DNA from: Siphonodentalium dalli
Taxonomy: Eukaryota; Mollusca; Scaphopoda; Gadilida; Siphonodentaliidae
Length of the DNA: 64,000 nt
Assembly: GCA_032622095.1 (NCBI GenBank)
Contig: CP136067.1
Location: forward strand, 174,748,556-174,812,555
Direction of reading: 5' to 3'
Shown: positions 35,633-46,127 of the stretch, piece after piece
Position numbering within the stretch: the stretch's first letter is position 1
How the letters are laid out: every line of letters starts with the position of its first letter
Position numbers and translations under genes: made by a program
The notes under the pieces: model-generated
The model's input: only the letters and a program-made list of their open reading frames with translations
What the model was told of the DNA's origin: nothing
The model's database searches: none

Positions 35633-35804
35633 GTTGGGTTTGAAACAATTAACAGTAGCGAAGATCAAATTTTACGACAAGACATGCCTCCAGCACTACA
35701 GCGAGTTGAGGAGTCATCTTTATTCCTTCTGCAAGCTTCTCAATTGCTTAGGTCTGATCCATATTCCGCCCCCGCCAGAAAAAAGCTCATAGAAGGATCG
35801 AGAG
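35633..35804 (+). CDS. VCL: Vinculin exon 3 (residues 56-113)
   Basis: Exon of 172 bases between TTCCAG and AGAG|GTAATT, phase 0 to phase 1. It encodes VGFETINSSEDQILRQDMPP, then a helix with LFLLQASQLLRSDPYSAPAR and the turn KKLIEGSRG. This matches the conserved D1 segment around human residues 56-113 (EDQIL.RDMPPA and QSDPYSVPAR). The final Gly codon is split G|GT with exon 4. It sits in the talin- and alpha-actinin-binding D1 domain of the head. The 10.4-kb intron before it contains the LINE fragment and many small elements; the one after is under 1 kb. Confidence 0.96.
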
Positions 35805-35832
35805 GTAATTTCATCATAATCAAGGCTGGATG

Positions 35833-36000
35833 ACATTTGCAGCAATAGGTCCCCAGAGGGTAAATTTAGTGATGCCACCCATCACAGTGGGATAGCATCA
35901 CCAATTTAACCCACCAAGGACCTCATTCTACTTGGGTCTCATCTTTTGGGAAGGATCAATAAATAGTCTCAAATTAACATTGTTTTTAGTTATTTTGAAA
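35833..36000. mobile_element. GAATGAGGTCC element fragment, intron 3
   Basis: One degraded hairpin followed by the TCTCAAATTAACATTGTTTT middle, 29 bases after exon 3. Confidence 0.6.
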
Positions 36001-36792
36001 AACACAATGTCTTCTAATCTATGACAACTGTAAATTTTACTTTCTTTATTTGGGATGAATTAATCACCAATTAAAGATAAATAATCCGAATTAACTCTCG
36101 CAAATTAATATTTCCTTGGCTTCGGGGGTAAAAAATATTTGAAATCTATTATTTTTCACCACCGATAATTTTAAGTGGCCCAGTAAACAGACGACGAGAA
36201 GACGATCTCGGACCAAATTACGGATGAAGATGGATAACTCTAAAACCAAGTGGCTTTTTTGTGTAAATAAATAACAGGTTTTGGGCAATTTTATACTACT
36301 AGTATATTTGACTGGTTAGCATTATTTTTGGGCAATTATACAATTCTGATAACTGATCGCGGCATTTGAAAAAATGTTGTTGTTGGAATCTGATGATATG
36401 GGGACCATACAATCAGATTGAGTACCTTTAATAAATCGCATTGATTTTGCAAATGGGTGTCACAGCATATTAACAAATAATACAAGAGTGGTGCTGTGTA
36501 TTGCCAAATTGACCTGTCTGGGTTAAAAAAAAATTCTCTCCTCCATATACAACCTGATGTTGATTAAAACCAACAAATAAAATTAATGTGGCCTTATCGA
36601 AAATAACTACATGGAATTTGAGTAAGATTATCCTCTGTTTCCATGCGATCAACCCAGAGGAGTAGTCCACATTTCACTAACTCAGCATTCCCCCTACTAA
36701 CAACCTTTTAGTCCCCACAGGGCATACTACTACTATTATATAACAGCAGCCAAATTGGCTGGTACTATTCTGACACCTGTTTTCTCTTGTAG

Positions 36793-36938
36793 GTATCTTA
36801 CAGGGCACGTCAGCACTGCTGTTAGCATTCGATGAATCAGAAGTGCGAAAAATAATCAGAATCTGCAAAAGTGTTTTAGAATATTTAGCAATAACCGAGG
36901 TAGTAGAAAGCATGGAAGACCTGGTAACATATGTCAAG
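36793..36938 (+). CDS. VCL: Vinculin exon 4 (residues 113-161)
   Basis: Exon of 146 bases, acceptor TTGTAG, donor AAG|GTAATT, phase 1 to 0. It encodes [20 protein letters not shown], then [20 protein letters not shown] and MEDLVTYVK. This is one of the best conserved parts of vinculin D1: the vertebrate counterpart reads [22 protein letters not shown] and VVETMEDLVTY. It forms long helices of the second D1 four-helix bundle. No substitution looks disruptive. A near-perfect palindromic element (37203-37415) lies 265 bases downstream in the intron. Confidence 0.96.
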
Positions 36939-37202
36939 GTAATTATCGGTGAATGATCGACCATGGGAGGGATGGCGAACTAATCTGTTTACATCTTATT
37001 ATGGGTGGCTGTATTACATATTATGATTAGTGGCTGTATTATATATAATGATGGGTGGCTATATTTCTGTCTTTCTGAATCAATGTGTGTGTAATTCTGA
37101 GACAGAGCATGTAAAATGCGATGAAATGGAGAGACTGTCCACAGATCTTTATTGAAAAGCTCATATAGGATTATGGGATGGATGGGAAAACTAATCTGTG
37201 TA

Positions 37203-37415
37203 CAGTAATGCCCTAAATAATCAACTCCTTAACCACAGCAGAATTATGGGTTATTTTTCAGGATTTAGTCGGAAATATGGCTTGTTGCCATTCATCGGAA
37301 AGCTCTCACTGAGAGCTTTCCGATGAATGGCAACAAGCCATATTTCCGACTAAATTCTGAAAACTTACCCATAATTCTGCTGTCGTTAAGGAGTCGATTA
37401 TTTAGGGCATTACTG
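37203..37415. mobile_element. Near-perfect palindromic MITE, intron 4
   Basis: Complete copy, TA before CAGTAATGCCC; right end GGGCATTACTG followed by CA instead of TA. It lies 265 bases after exon 4. Confidence 0.86.
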
Positions 37416-37760
37416 CATATCTTATGATTGATGACTGTATTTCAGAACATCTGAATCAACTGGTGTGTATTAATGAGACAATAGACAATGAGGTGAAATC
37501 TACCGAATGTGTGACACCAAGTTGGGGAATCCTTATTCCCATTTGGACAGTCTCGAATCATTATCCTCAAACTGGCCAATTTAGTGCGTGACTGTGTGTC
37601 ACAATTATCGAATATCAATTAAGTTTGTTATTGTTTCCCCTGTCCTATTATAGGAAGCTATGTGCTTGTAGAGCATATGAAGATACATGTACATGTACTG
37701 AAATTACGTACATTTTCTGGCTGGAACCATAAAAACAAAATTCTTTTTTTTAGGAATTAA

Positions 37761-38152
37761 CCCTTTACCCAACAGAAGGGCCCTGTGCCAATGCATTCTC
37801 TTATATATGCGAGTCGACCATAGGTCGCCTCGCATATATAAGAGAATGCATTGGCTTAACACATTAAAAATTATAAAATTGTTAAAGAATGTAAGAAAAA
37901 ATGGTAAAAAGTGTTAAAAAAAGATTTTTTTTAGGCCAATGCATTCTCTTATATATGCGAGGCGACCTATGGTCGACTCGCATATATAAGAGAATGCATT
38001 GGCACAGGGCATAACTGTAACTATCACAATGTGGTTAAGGAGCCGGTTCCAATGATATCCATATTTGTATGGTTCTATTGAGACAGACCGAAGATATATT
38101 AGGCTGTTGAATCTTTATTTGGCCGGTTTTGGCCGGTTTGTTGGGTAAAGGG
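37761..38152 (-). mobile_element. piggyBac-like MITE, intron 4
   Basis: CCCTTTACCCAACAGAAGGG start and GTTGGGTAAAGGG end, TTAA at 37757-37760 and 38153-38156. Both internal hairpins are complete. Confidence 0.86.
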
Positions 38153-38532
38153 TTAAACAGGTGTGTGTCATTTCGGTGATGATCTGTTGATACATTTATC
38201 GATGGTTATTTCGCTCAATCTCTGTATCTGAATGATTGCATTCATTTTCTGATCATACCACGGCACATTGCTGTTAAATGATTTCACTGCTAAATTTTGT
38301 CACTCATCACCGAAATGACACATGCCATCACTGCAATGACATACCAAAATTTGCCTCACCAAAATGGCACCAATTATCTCTCCATAAAACAATAATTGCT
38401 CAGAACGATATGTGCAGCAGAGCATTGATGAGTGAATAAATAATATTAAAATGGCAAAATAAACATTGTAAATGTAAACACACAAAAATGGGATAATGTC
38501 ATTTCGGTGACATCAGTAATATCATCACCGAA

Positions 38533-39169
38533 CTGACCGTCATCATAATGACATCTCACTCGAAATGGACTGATAATTCTATGGGATTTAACTGACCGTC
38601 ATCATAATGACATCTCACTCGAAATGGACTGATAATTCTATGGGATTTAACTGACCGTCATCATAATGACATCTCACTCGAAATGGACTGATAATTCTAT
38701 GGGATTTAACTGACCGTCATCATAATGACATCTCACTCGAAATGGACTGATAATTCTATGGGATTTAACTGACCGTCATCATAATGACATCTCACTCGAA
38801 ATGGACTGATAATTCTATGGGATTTAACTGACCGTCATCATAATGACATCTCACTCGAAATGGACTGATAATTCTATGGGATTTAACTGACCGTCATAAT
38901 GACATCTCACTCGAAATGGACTGATAATTCTATGGGATTTAACTGACCGTCATAATGACATCTCACTCGAAATGGACTGATAATTCTATGGGATTTAACT
39001 GACCGTCATCATAATGACATCTCACTCGAAATGGACTGATAATTCTATGGGATTTAACTGACCGTCATAATGACATCTCACTCGAAATGGACTGATAATT
39101 CTATGGGATTTAACTGACCGTCATCATAATGACATCTCACTCGAAATGGAGTGATAATTCTATGGGATT
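38533..39169 (+). repeat. 59/56-bp minisatellite, 11 copies, intron 4
   Basis: Units start with CTGACCGTC at 38533, 38592, 38651, 38710, 38769, 38828, 38887, 38943, 38999, 39058 and 39114. Seven spacings are 59 and three are 56, the difference being one versus two CAT triplets after CCGT. Copies are nearly identical. The unit resembles the preceding 38160-38530 region, which has several copies of GTCATTTCGGTGA and its complement, so the array probably grew from one arm of that element. Confidence 0.95.
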
Positions 39170-40196
39170 TTTTTCTTTTCTGATGAATACATACACACAA
39201 GGGATGATGTGGTGATATTATAATGAATAGACTAAGAAAATTACATATGCCTGATGACCACAAATCTGTGTCACCGAAATATTATTATGATTCACGTTTT
39301 TTCTTATTTCCTCACAATCATTGCTATGTGCTGCTAAAGTCTGAGATGTTGACTCCAAAGAACAATGATGTCAATCAAATGTACCTAAAACAAAACACTA
39401 TGACCAGCTGGCATTTTTATTCATCCATTACAGACATGACTTTGAAATAATGGAGTAGAAATTCATGACTGATAAATTATTCAAAATTATCATGGGAAAA
39501 CTGATAGTGTGCATGTAGTGGAGAAGGTTGCTTCCATACTTTATGCCATTGGGAGAAAATTCATAGAAACTACATGTACTTTAAATTGTCTTGTCTGTCA
39601 TAAATGACACATGTATGTTTGATTTTGGACATGCTAATGTCATGGACATAGCATGATGTACCAACTTATTTTGAATGTATATGTCCCAAATATTGGCTGC
39701 AGTTCAATATTATTTCCTCTCAATGACCTTTATCATTTTGGGGATAATGACCCACTACATGTAGTTTATCTCTTAGACAATATAAATAAATTGCTAGATT
39801 TACATCCAGCTGTTTCAGAGAAATAGGGCAGGAGGGAAAATTAAATTTTTTATATTTTATTCTTCCCAACGTAAATCATCATGGAGAGTTCTAGATATTG
39901 AAGCTGTATCCTATCTTAAATATACAAGGTGATTTAGATTGTCCCTATTTGACCAAAATAGACTGATTAATGGATCATTGAAATATAATTTGAAGGTTGA
40001 GGCATGAGAAACAAAGTTCACGTAAATGATATCAAAATAATGACAAAAATTGAGGAGGGGACTTAAAATAGGGTCGGGAGGGGATGTAAATCAAGCAATA
40101 TTTTTATTTTGGCCTTATACAAGGTGATTTACATTGTCCTCTTTGATCAAAATATACTGATTAATGGGTCATTGAAATGTATTTTGAAGGTTTTTT

Positions 40197-40640
40197 GTGG
40201 AGCTCCGTGGTCCAGTGGTTAGCGCGTTGGACTTGTCGTCGCTGTCAACACAGCGAGGCGAGTTCGCGGCTGGCTGGTGGTCTGTTATGAGTTTCCACAC
40301 AGCAGTGGCTTGGCCGACTTGAGCGATGTGCAATGGTTGGATTGTACACTGTTTGAATCTCGCGCCAAGTTGTGACCCTTGAGCAAGGTCGCTCGTACTG
40401 TGTCTGCTTTGCACCACCCATGCATTACAAGGGTACCTGATAATGAGCAGTGAAAGATCTTGTCAGTATGCTAGCCATATGGTATCCTCGCATACTCCCG
40501 GCTGTACCTCCCCCTGTCCCCGGGGAGCAGTAGATGGTTACTGAATGTTCAGGCTCATCAGGGTAATAATTGTAAAACTTTGAGCGCTTTGGGCCTCATG
40601 GGAAAGGCGCTTTACAAATGCTATACATTATTATTATTAT
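40197..40640 (+). mobile_element. tRNA-derived SINE with (ATT)n tail, intron 4
   Basis: GTGGAGCTCCGTGGTCCAGT head, central TTGTGACCCTTGAGCAAGGT, 3' part GAGCGCTTTGGGCCTCATGG and GGCGCTTTACAAATGC followed by ATTATTATTAT. It interrupts the second copy of a short tandem duplication (39925-40125 versus 40126-40195 plus 40640-40725). Confidence 0.75.
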
Positions 40641-40791
40641 GGCATAGAAAAAATTTTACATATAAAAAGATATCCAAATAAAAAAAAGTGGACTAAAATA
40701 GTGTCGGGAGGGGATGTAAATCTAGCTATTTTTTTTAACATGTGTTTCATTCTTGTTGATCATTTCACTGAATTCACATATATGCTTTCAG

Positions 40792-40960
40792 AATTTGAGT
40801 CCAGTTTTAACAAAGATGACAAAAGAAGTGGACAGCCGAGAGAAAGAACTCACCCACCAAGTCCACAGGGACTGGCTTATTAGATCTCTAGAGCAAATCA
40901 AAAACCTCACACCAATATTAATTAGTGGAATTAAAAACTTCATTACCGCCAAACAGACAG
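40792..40960 (+). CDS. VCL: Vinculin exon 5 (residues 162-218), source of the tandem array
   Basis: Exon of 169 bases with acceptor GCTTTCAG and donor ACAG|GTAGGT, phase 0 to 1. It encodes NLSPVLTKMTKEVDSREKEL, THQVHRDWLIRSLEQIKNLT and PILISGIKNFITAKQTG, matching the vertebrate D1 segment with QELTHQEHR and LLPVLISAMKIFV. The last 56 exon bases and the first 14-40 intron bases are repeated 25 more times immediately downstream (40961-42940). I place the exon end at the first donor because joining there gives GGT (Gly) and continues into exon 6 in frame. Reading on into the second copy reaches TAG at 40999-41001. The donor used is GTAGGT, weaker by consensus than the GTAAGT present in six downstream copies. 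Confidence 0.93.
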
Positions 40961-42940
40961 GTAGGTCTCCAAATCAAAAACCTCACACCAATATTAATTA
41001 GTGGAATTAAAAACTTCATTACCGCCAAACAGACAGGTAGGTCTCCAAAACCTCACACCAATATTAATTAGTGGAATTAAAAACTTCATTACCGCCAAAC
41101 AGACAGGTAGGTCTCCAAAACCTCACACCAATATTAATTAGTGGAATTAAAAACTTCATTACCGCCAAACAGACAGGTAGGTCTCCAAAACCAAAAACCT
41201 CACACCAATATTAATTAGTGGAATTAAAAACTTCATTGCCGCCAAACAGACAGGTAAGTCTCCATACAGTCATAAGACTATACAAATCAAAAACCTCACA
41301 CCAATATTAATTAGTGGAATTAAAAACTTCATTACCGCCAAACAGACAGGTAGGTCTCCAAAACCTCACACCAATATTAATTAGTGGAATTAAAAACTTC
41401 ATTACTGCCAAACAGACAGGTAAGTCTCCATACAGTCATAAGACTATACAAATCAAAAACCTCACACCAATATTAATTAGTGGAATTAAAAACTTCATTA
41501 CCGCCAAACAGACAGGTAGGTCTCCAAAACCTCACACCAATATTAATTAGTGGAATTAAAAACTTCATTACTGCCAAACAGACAGGTAGGTCTCCAAACC
41601 AAAAACCTCACACCAATATTAATTAGTGGAATTAAAAACTTCATTACTGCCAAACAGACAGGTAGGTCTCCAAAACCTCACACCAATATTAATTAGTGGA
41701 ATTAAAAACTTCATTACTGCCAAACAGACAGGTAGGTCTCCAAACCAAAAACCTCACACCAATATTAATTAGTGGAATTAAAAACTTCATTACTGCCAAA
41801 CAGACAGGTAGGTCTCCAAAACCTCACACCAATATTAATTAGTGGAATTAAAAACTTCATTACTGCCAAACAGACAGGTAGGTCTCCAAACCAAAAACCT
41901 CACACCAATATTAATTAGTGGAATTAAAAACTTCATTACTGCCAAACAGACAGGTAGGTCTCCAAAACCTCACACCAATATTAATTAGTGGAATTAAAAA
42001 CTTCATTACTGCCAAACAGACAGGTAAGTCTCCATACAGTCATAAGACTATACAAATCAAAAACCTCACACCAATATTAATTAGTGGAATTAAAAACTTC
42101 ATTACCGCCAAACAGACAGGTAGGTCTCCAAAACCTCACACCAATATTAATTAGTGGAATTAAAAACTTCATTACCGCCAAACAGACTGGTAAGTCTCCA
42201 AACAGCCATAAGACTATACAAATCAAAAACCTCACACCAATATTAATTAGTGGAATTAAAAACTTCATTACTGCCAAACAGACAGGTAGGTCTCCAAATC
42301 AAAAACCTCACACCAATATTAATTAGTGGAATTAAAAACTTCATTACCGCCAAACAGACAGGTAGGTCTCCAAAACCTCACACCAATATTAATTAGTGGA
42401 ATTAAAAACTTCATTACCGCCAAACAGACTGGTAAGTCTCCAAACAGCCATAAGACTATACAAAACCTCACACCAATATTAATTAGTGGAATTAAAAACT
42501 TCATTACTGCCAAACAGACTGGTAAGTCTCCAAACAGCCATAAGACTATACAAAACCTCACACCAATATTAATTAGTGGAATTAAAAACTTCATTACCGC
42601 CAAACAGACAGGTAGGTCTCCAAAACCTCACACCAATATTAATTAGTGGAATTAAAAACTTCATTACTGCCAAACAGACAGGTAGGTCTCCAAACCAAAA
42701 ACCTCACACCAATATTAATTAGTGGAATTAAAAACTTCATTACTGCCAAACAGACAGGTAGGTCTCCAAACCAAAAACCTCACACCAATATTAATTAGTG
42801 GAATTAAAAACTTCATTACTGCCAAACAGACAGGTAGGTCTCCAAACCAAAAACCTCACACCAATATTAATTAGTGGAATTAAAAACTTCATTACTGCCA
42901 AACAGACAGGTAGGTCTCCAAACAGCCATAAGACTATACA
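40905..42940 (+). repeat. 26-copy array of the exon 5 3' end plus splice donor
   Basis: Counting each CCTCACACC start gives 26 copies, at 40905, 40981, 41051, 41121, 41198, 41294, 41364, 41460, 41530, 41606, 41676, 41752, 41822, 41898, 41968, 42064, 42134, 42230, 42306, 42376, 42466, 42556, 42626, 42702, 42778 and 42854. Spacings are 70, 76 or 77, 90 and 96 bases. Each unit has 56 bases of exon 5 (codons for LTPILISGIKNFITAKQTG) followed by a donor (20 GTAGGT, 6 GTAAGT) and 14-40 bases of intron start. Copies differ by few changes, mostly ACCGCC/ACTGCC and ACAG/ACTG, so the expansion is recent or homogenised. The first copy is the true exon end; the rest are intronic. Confidence 0.97.
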
Positions 42941-42947
42941 AAGTTAA

Positions 42948-43213
42948 CCCTTCCATGACTGGAGCTTCTTGAATTTTTGCAAAAACCCTGTGCAAATGCG
43001 TTATCTTATATTATGTGAGTCTCCCATAGGGAGCCTCTTATATATAGAAGAATACATGTACATGTCCTGTCCTAACAGTATTTACCTTGACCTTGTAAGC
43101 CAGTGCATTTTCTTATATTTGCAAGGCTCTCTATGTGAGACTTGCATATATAGGAGAATGCACTGGCACAAGATCTTTAATGCTGAACCAGTGCAGGTCC
43201 CGTCATGAAAGGG
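42948..43213 (+). mobile_element. Second piggyBac-like MITE subfamily, next to the exon 5 array
   Basis: Starts CCCTTCCATGACTGGAGC and ends CCGTCATGAAAGGG, with TTAA at 42944-42947 and 43214-43217. Two hairpins based on TCTCCCATAGGGAGCC replace those of the first subfamily. It begins within 10 bases of the end of the splice-donor array. Confidence 0.8.
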
Positions 43214-43554
43214 TTAATTAACAGTCGAAGTCCATTTCCCAAAAAAGGTAGAAAAATGCCTGAGTCTTGAATTCTCAAAATTTTGGAACTTCAGGAAAAT
43301 GCCTCCAGGAATAGTTTCTCTTTTTCTCACAATAGAAAAGTTTTAGAAAATTCACCCCAATTATGCAAAAATCTGAAAAATTAAAAAAGAGCTGTTGAAG
43401 CAAGTGTTCTTGTCTTGTATATACACTTTCAACTACATGTACTTTCACTTAATTGCATGCATCTTGGTCAAGGAACTTGGATCCTGCCTCAAAATGCACA
43501 GTGATTCCTTACAAAATCAGTCTAACTGCCTTGATGTCATTTGCCAAAAATGTC

Positions 43555-43940
43555 CATAGTTACCGTTAGGTCTCTAAATATGTTGAATCCCACACATTGG
43601 GCTAGCATCACCAAATTCACCCTCTGGGGACTTAATTCTAGCTAAGGCCTCATCTTCTGGGAAGTGTCTCTAGTCTCAAATTAACATTGTTTTTAGTTAC
43701 TTTTTCCCTTCTTGGAAGTTCTTAATCCCCCCAATTTACAGAAGATAAATTGCATAATCGGGGTGACTAATGAGTGAACATCACCAACTTCAACTTGGAC
43801 TTCAATCTGATCCTAGGTCTCCCATAGCAGTTGAGGCCTCAGCAGAATGAGGTCGCCAGAGGGTGAATTTGGTAACACTAGCATGCTGTGCAGGATAGCG
43901 TCACTAAATTCACCCTCTGGGGACCTCATTCTGCAAATGA
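43555..43940. mobile_element. GAATGAGGTCC element, long form, intron 5
   Basis: Partial left hairpin, middle with TCTCAAATTAACATTGTTTT, complete right hairpin 43850-43935. Ends about 100 bases before exon 6. Confidence 0.68.
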
Positions 43941-44042
43941 CACACTATTTGTAGGCTTCCTTGTGGCTTCTACTCAAGTAGACTACTCCACAGCAACTCC
44001 TCTTGTTTTCCTTTCATAAACCTTTTTTTCGTCATTTCACAG

Positions 44043-44194
44043 GTGCATTCATTCAGGATGCCCAGGGTAGCAGAGATTATGTGATAAGGAAAGTTTCCGA
44101 TGAGATCCACGAAATCATCCGAGTATTACAGCTGACGACTTACGATGAGGAGGAATGGGATGCAGATGATCTCACAGTGATGAAGAAAGCACTG
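44043..44194 (+). CDS. VCL: Vinculin exon 6 (residues 218-268)
   Basis: Exon of 152 bases, acceptor TTTCACAG, donor CTG|GTAAAA, phase 1 to 0. It encodes [40 protein letters not shown] and ADDLTVMKKAL. It aligns with the end of vertebrate D1 ([26 protein letters not shown]). The first 15 or so residues replace the vertebrate NSKNQGIEEALKNRN region and are poorly conserved, which is expected for that loop. The end of this exon enters the linker to the first central repeat. It lies 1.1 kb after the end of the exon-5-derived array. Confidence 0.95.
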
Positions 44195-44274
44195 GTAAAA
44201 ATTACAGCTTATTTCTTCGGTTTATGTGCCACATTTGTGGTGAAATTTTAGGTTAAATATTAACCGTATCTGAT

Positions 44275-44660
44275 TATTTAAAGTGATGTTAAACACTCCA
44301 GCAGGGCGAGTGAATAAAAATGGAGAATATTCTTGCTCAAAGTTGTTATTTTTACAAATATTAATCCAAATTGACACCACACACCATCATTCCTATGTAA
44401 TAATTAAATGCAATGATGCTAGATGCCGAAATCATTTGCCTTAGTTTATCGCCAATTGTTGCATCCCGAATTGATATGTAAATATTTACAATTAAGCGTA
44501 GTTCAGATGATGTTGTCTATGGAGTGGTATGGTCGATTTCTTTGAAACTTTCGGTGATGTTAGTAGAATGCTACATTTCCCAGGTTGGTGTAGAGCCTGA
44601 GAACTAACTTATAAGTTTATCGCACTCGAACAAGTCCATAATATGTCTTTAAAGATGAAC
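44275..44660 (+). repeat. Dispersed repeat, intron 6
   Basis: Second long copy of the 13400-13760 repeat, about 80 bases after exon 6; ends near CCATAATATGTCTTTAA. Confidence 0.75.
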
Positions 44661-44869
44661 TGAAATAAAAAAATAAACTCCCTTATTATAAGTTTAAATC
44701 TGATTTATTAGTTGCCAAAGAAGGTTCTAAGCATATATCCATGTCTATTTCACATTAAACATTTTGCTTTTATGCTCATAAGATTCATGTAGGCCACCTG
44801 ATAGGAGCATATAGTGGTTGATGAAATTTATGCAAAAGTAAACCTGTTGGACATTATTCTTTATTTCAG

Positions 44870-44942
44870 AGTGCTATAGATGGGCGAAATAAGCAGGCTA
44901 ATGATTGGCTGTTAGATCCAGCTGCTCTCGTTGGCAGTGGTG
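44870..44942 (+). CDS. VCL: Vinculin exon 7 (residues 269-293)
   Basis: Short exon of 73 bases, acceptor TTATTTCAG, donor GGTG|GTAAGT, phase 0 to 1. It encodes SAIDGRNKQANDWLLDPAAL and VGSGG, the counterpart of vertebrate [25 protein letters not shown]. It opens the first of the central vinculin repeats with the A..WL.DP signature. The split Gly codon joins exon 8. The frame and both junctions support it despite its small size. Confidence 0.92.
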
Positions 44943-45250
44943 GTAAGTATCCTTTCTATCCACCATGGGATTTGGTACATCTTTGTCACATTGCAATGGT
45001 CCCACTATACATAAAGAAGCTTGTCATTAAAACAAAACATACAATTGGAAATAAAAGAGAGTTTGCCACTTTAATGTGCACATCTAAAAACATAGTAATA
45101 AATAAAGGAATGCACACATTTGCATTTGTCCATGAAGGTCCTGATTCATAACAAACGTTTCACCCAATTCTGATCATCCGAATGCAATTCTGACCCAATT
45201 TAGTTGCATATGAATTGTAATTGGAAGTGAGAATAGCTAGTTGAGAACTA

Positions 45251-45463
45251 CACTAATGCTCTAATTAATCGACCTCTTAACCAAAGCAGAATTATGGGTA
45301 ACTTTTCAGGATTTAGTCGGAAATATGGCTTGTTGCCATTCATCGGAAAGCTCTCCCCGAGAGCTTTCCGATGAATGGCAACAAGCCATATTTCCGACTA
45401 AATCCTGAAAAGTTACCCATAATTCTGCTTTGGTTAAGAGGTCGATTAATTAGAGCATTACTG
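45251..45463. mobile_element. Near-perfect palindromic MITE, intron 7
   Basis: Complete copy flanked by TA, starting CACTAATGC (one change from CAGTAATGC). The arms otherwise match closely. Confidence 0.85.
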
Positions 45464-45524
45464 TATATCATGCGTGTATTTTTCTCCTTCTCTGTATATA
45501 GGCCTGAGAATATGGTACCAGATA

Positions 45525-45880
45525 TTTGCAGAATGAGGTCCCTAGAGGGTGAATTTAGTGAAGCTAACCCGCCCAGGGGGGGGCAAGTATCACTACATCC
45601 AGCATCTGGGGACCTCTTCTGCTTAGGCCTAATGTTCTCTGGAAAGCTTCTTTTTTAGTTTCTCTATCTTGCCAAATTGGCAGATGACACATTGCATAAT
45701 CGAGTTCCCCAATGGGTGCACATTACAATATTCACTATCTGGGAACTTAAATCTTAGTTAAGTACTCCCATACGTGATGAGGCCATGCAGAATGAGGTCC
45801 CAAGACGATGTGCTGGGTAGCATAACTAAATTCACCCTCTGGGGACCTCATTCTGCAAATGTCCAGCACCATATTCTCAG
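45525..45880. mobile_element. GAATGAGGTCC element, long form, intron 7
   Basis: Two hairpins (left with a GGGGGGG insertion in its loop, right with a deletion) around a TGCCAAATTGGCAGATGACA middle. Confidence 0.65.
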
Positions 45881-45924
45881 GCCTGTCTGTATACAAATTT
45901 TAACGTCTGCAGCTCGTGAGAGGA

Positions 45925-46127
45925 AGCCAACAAACCGGCCAAAAACGGCCAAATAAAGCTGCAACAGCCTAAATTATCTTGGGTCTGTCTCAATAAAACC
46001 ATACAAATATGGATATCATTGGAACCGGCTCATTGACCACATTGTTACAGTTATGCCCTGTGCCAATGCATTCTCTTATATATGCGAGTCGACCATAGGT
46101 CGCCTCGCATATATAAGAGAATGCATT
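45925..46127 (+). mobile_element. Truncated piggyBac-like MITE, intron 7
   Basis: Carries the left internal part (CCAACAAACCGGCC and the first hairpin) but lacks the CCCTTTA end and everything after the first palindrome. Confidence 0.8.

Noticed and set aside
41314-42646. Open frames on both strands across the exon 5 array, with peptide repeats such as LTPILISGIKNFITAKQTG
   Set aside because: They arise from the repeated exon sequence in 90/96-base units and end at the TAG inside each 70/76-base unit. There is no start context and they are not separate genes.
40905-42940. CRISPR array
   Set aside because: Direct repeats without unique spacers, made of exon sequence, in a eukaryotic intron.
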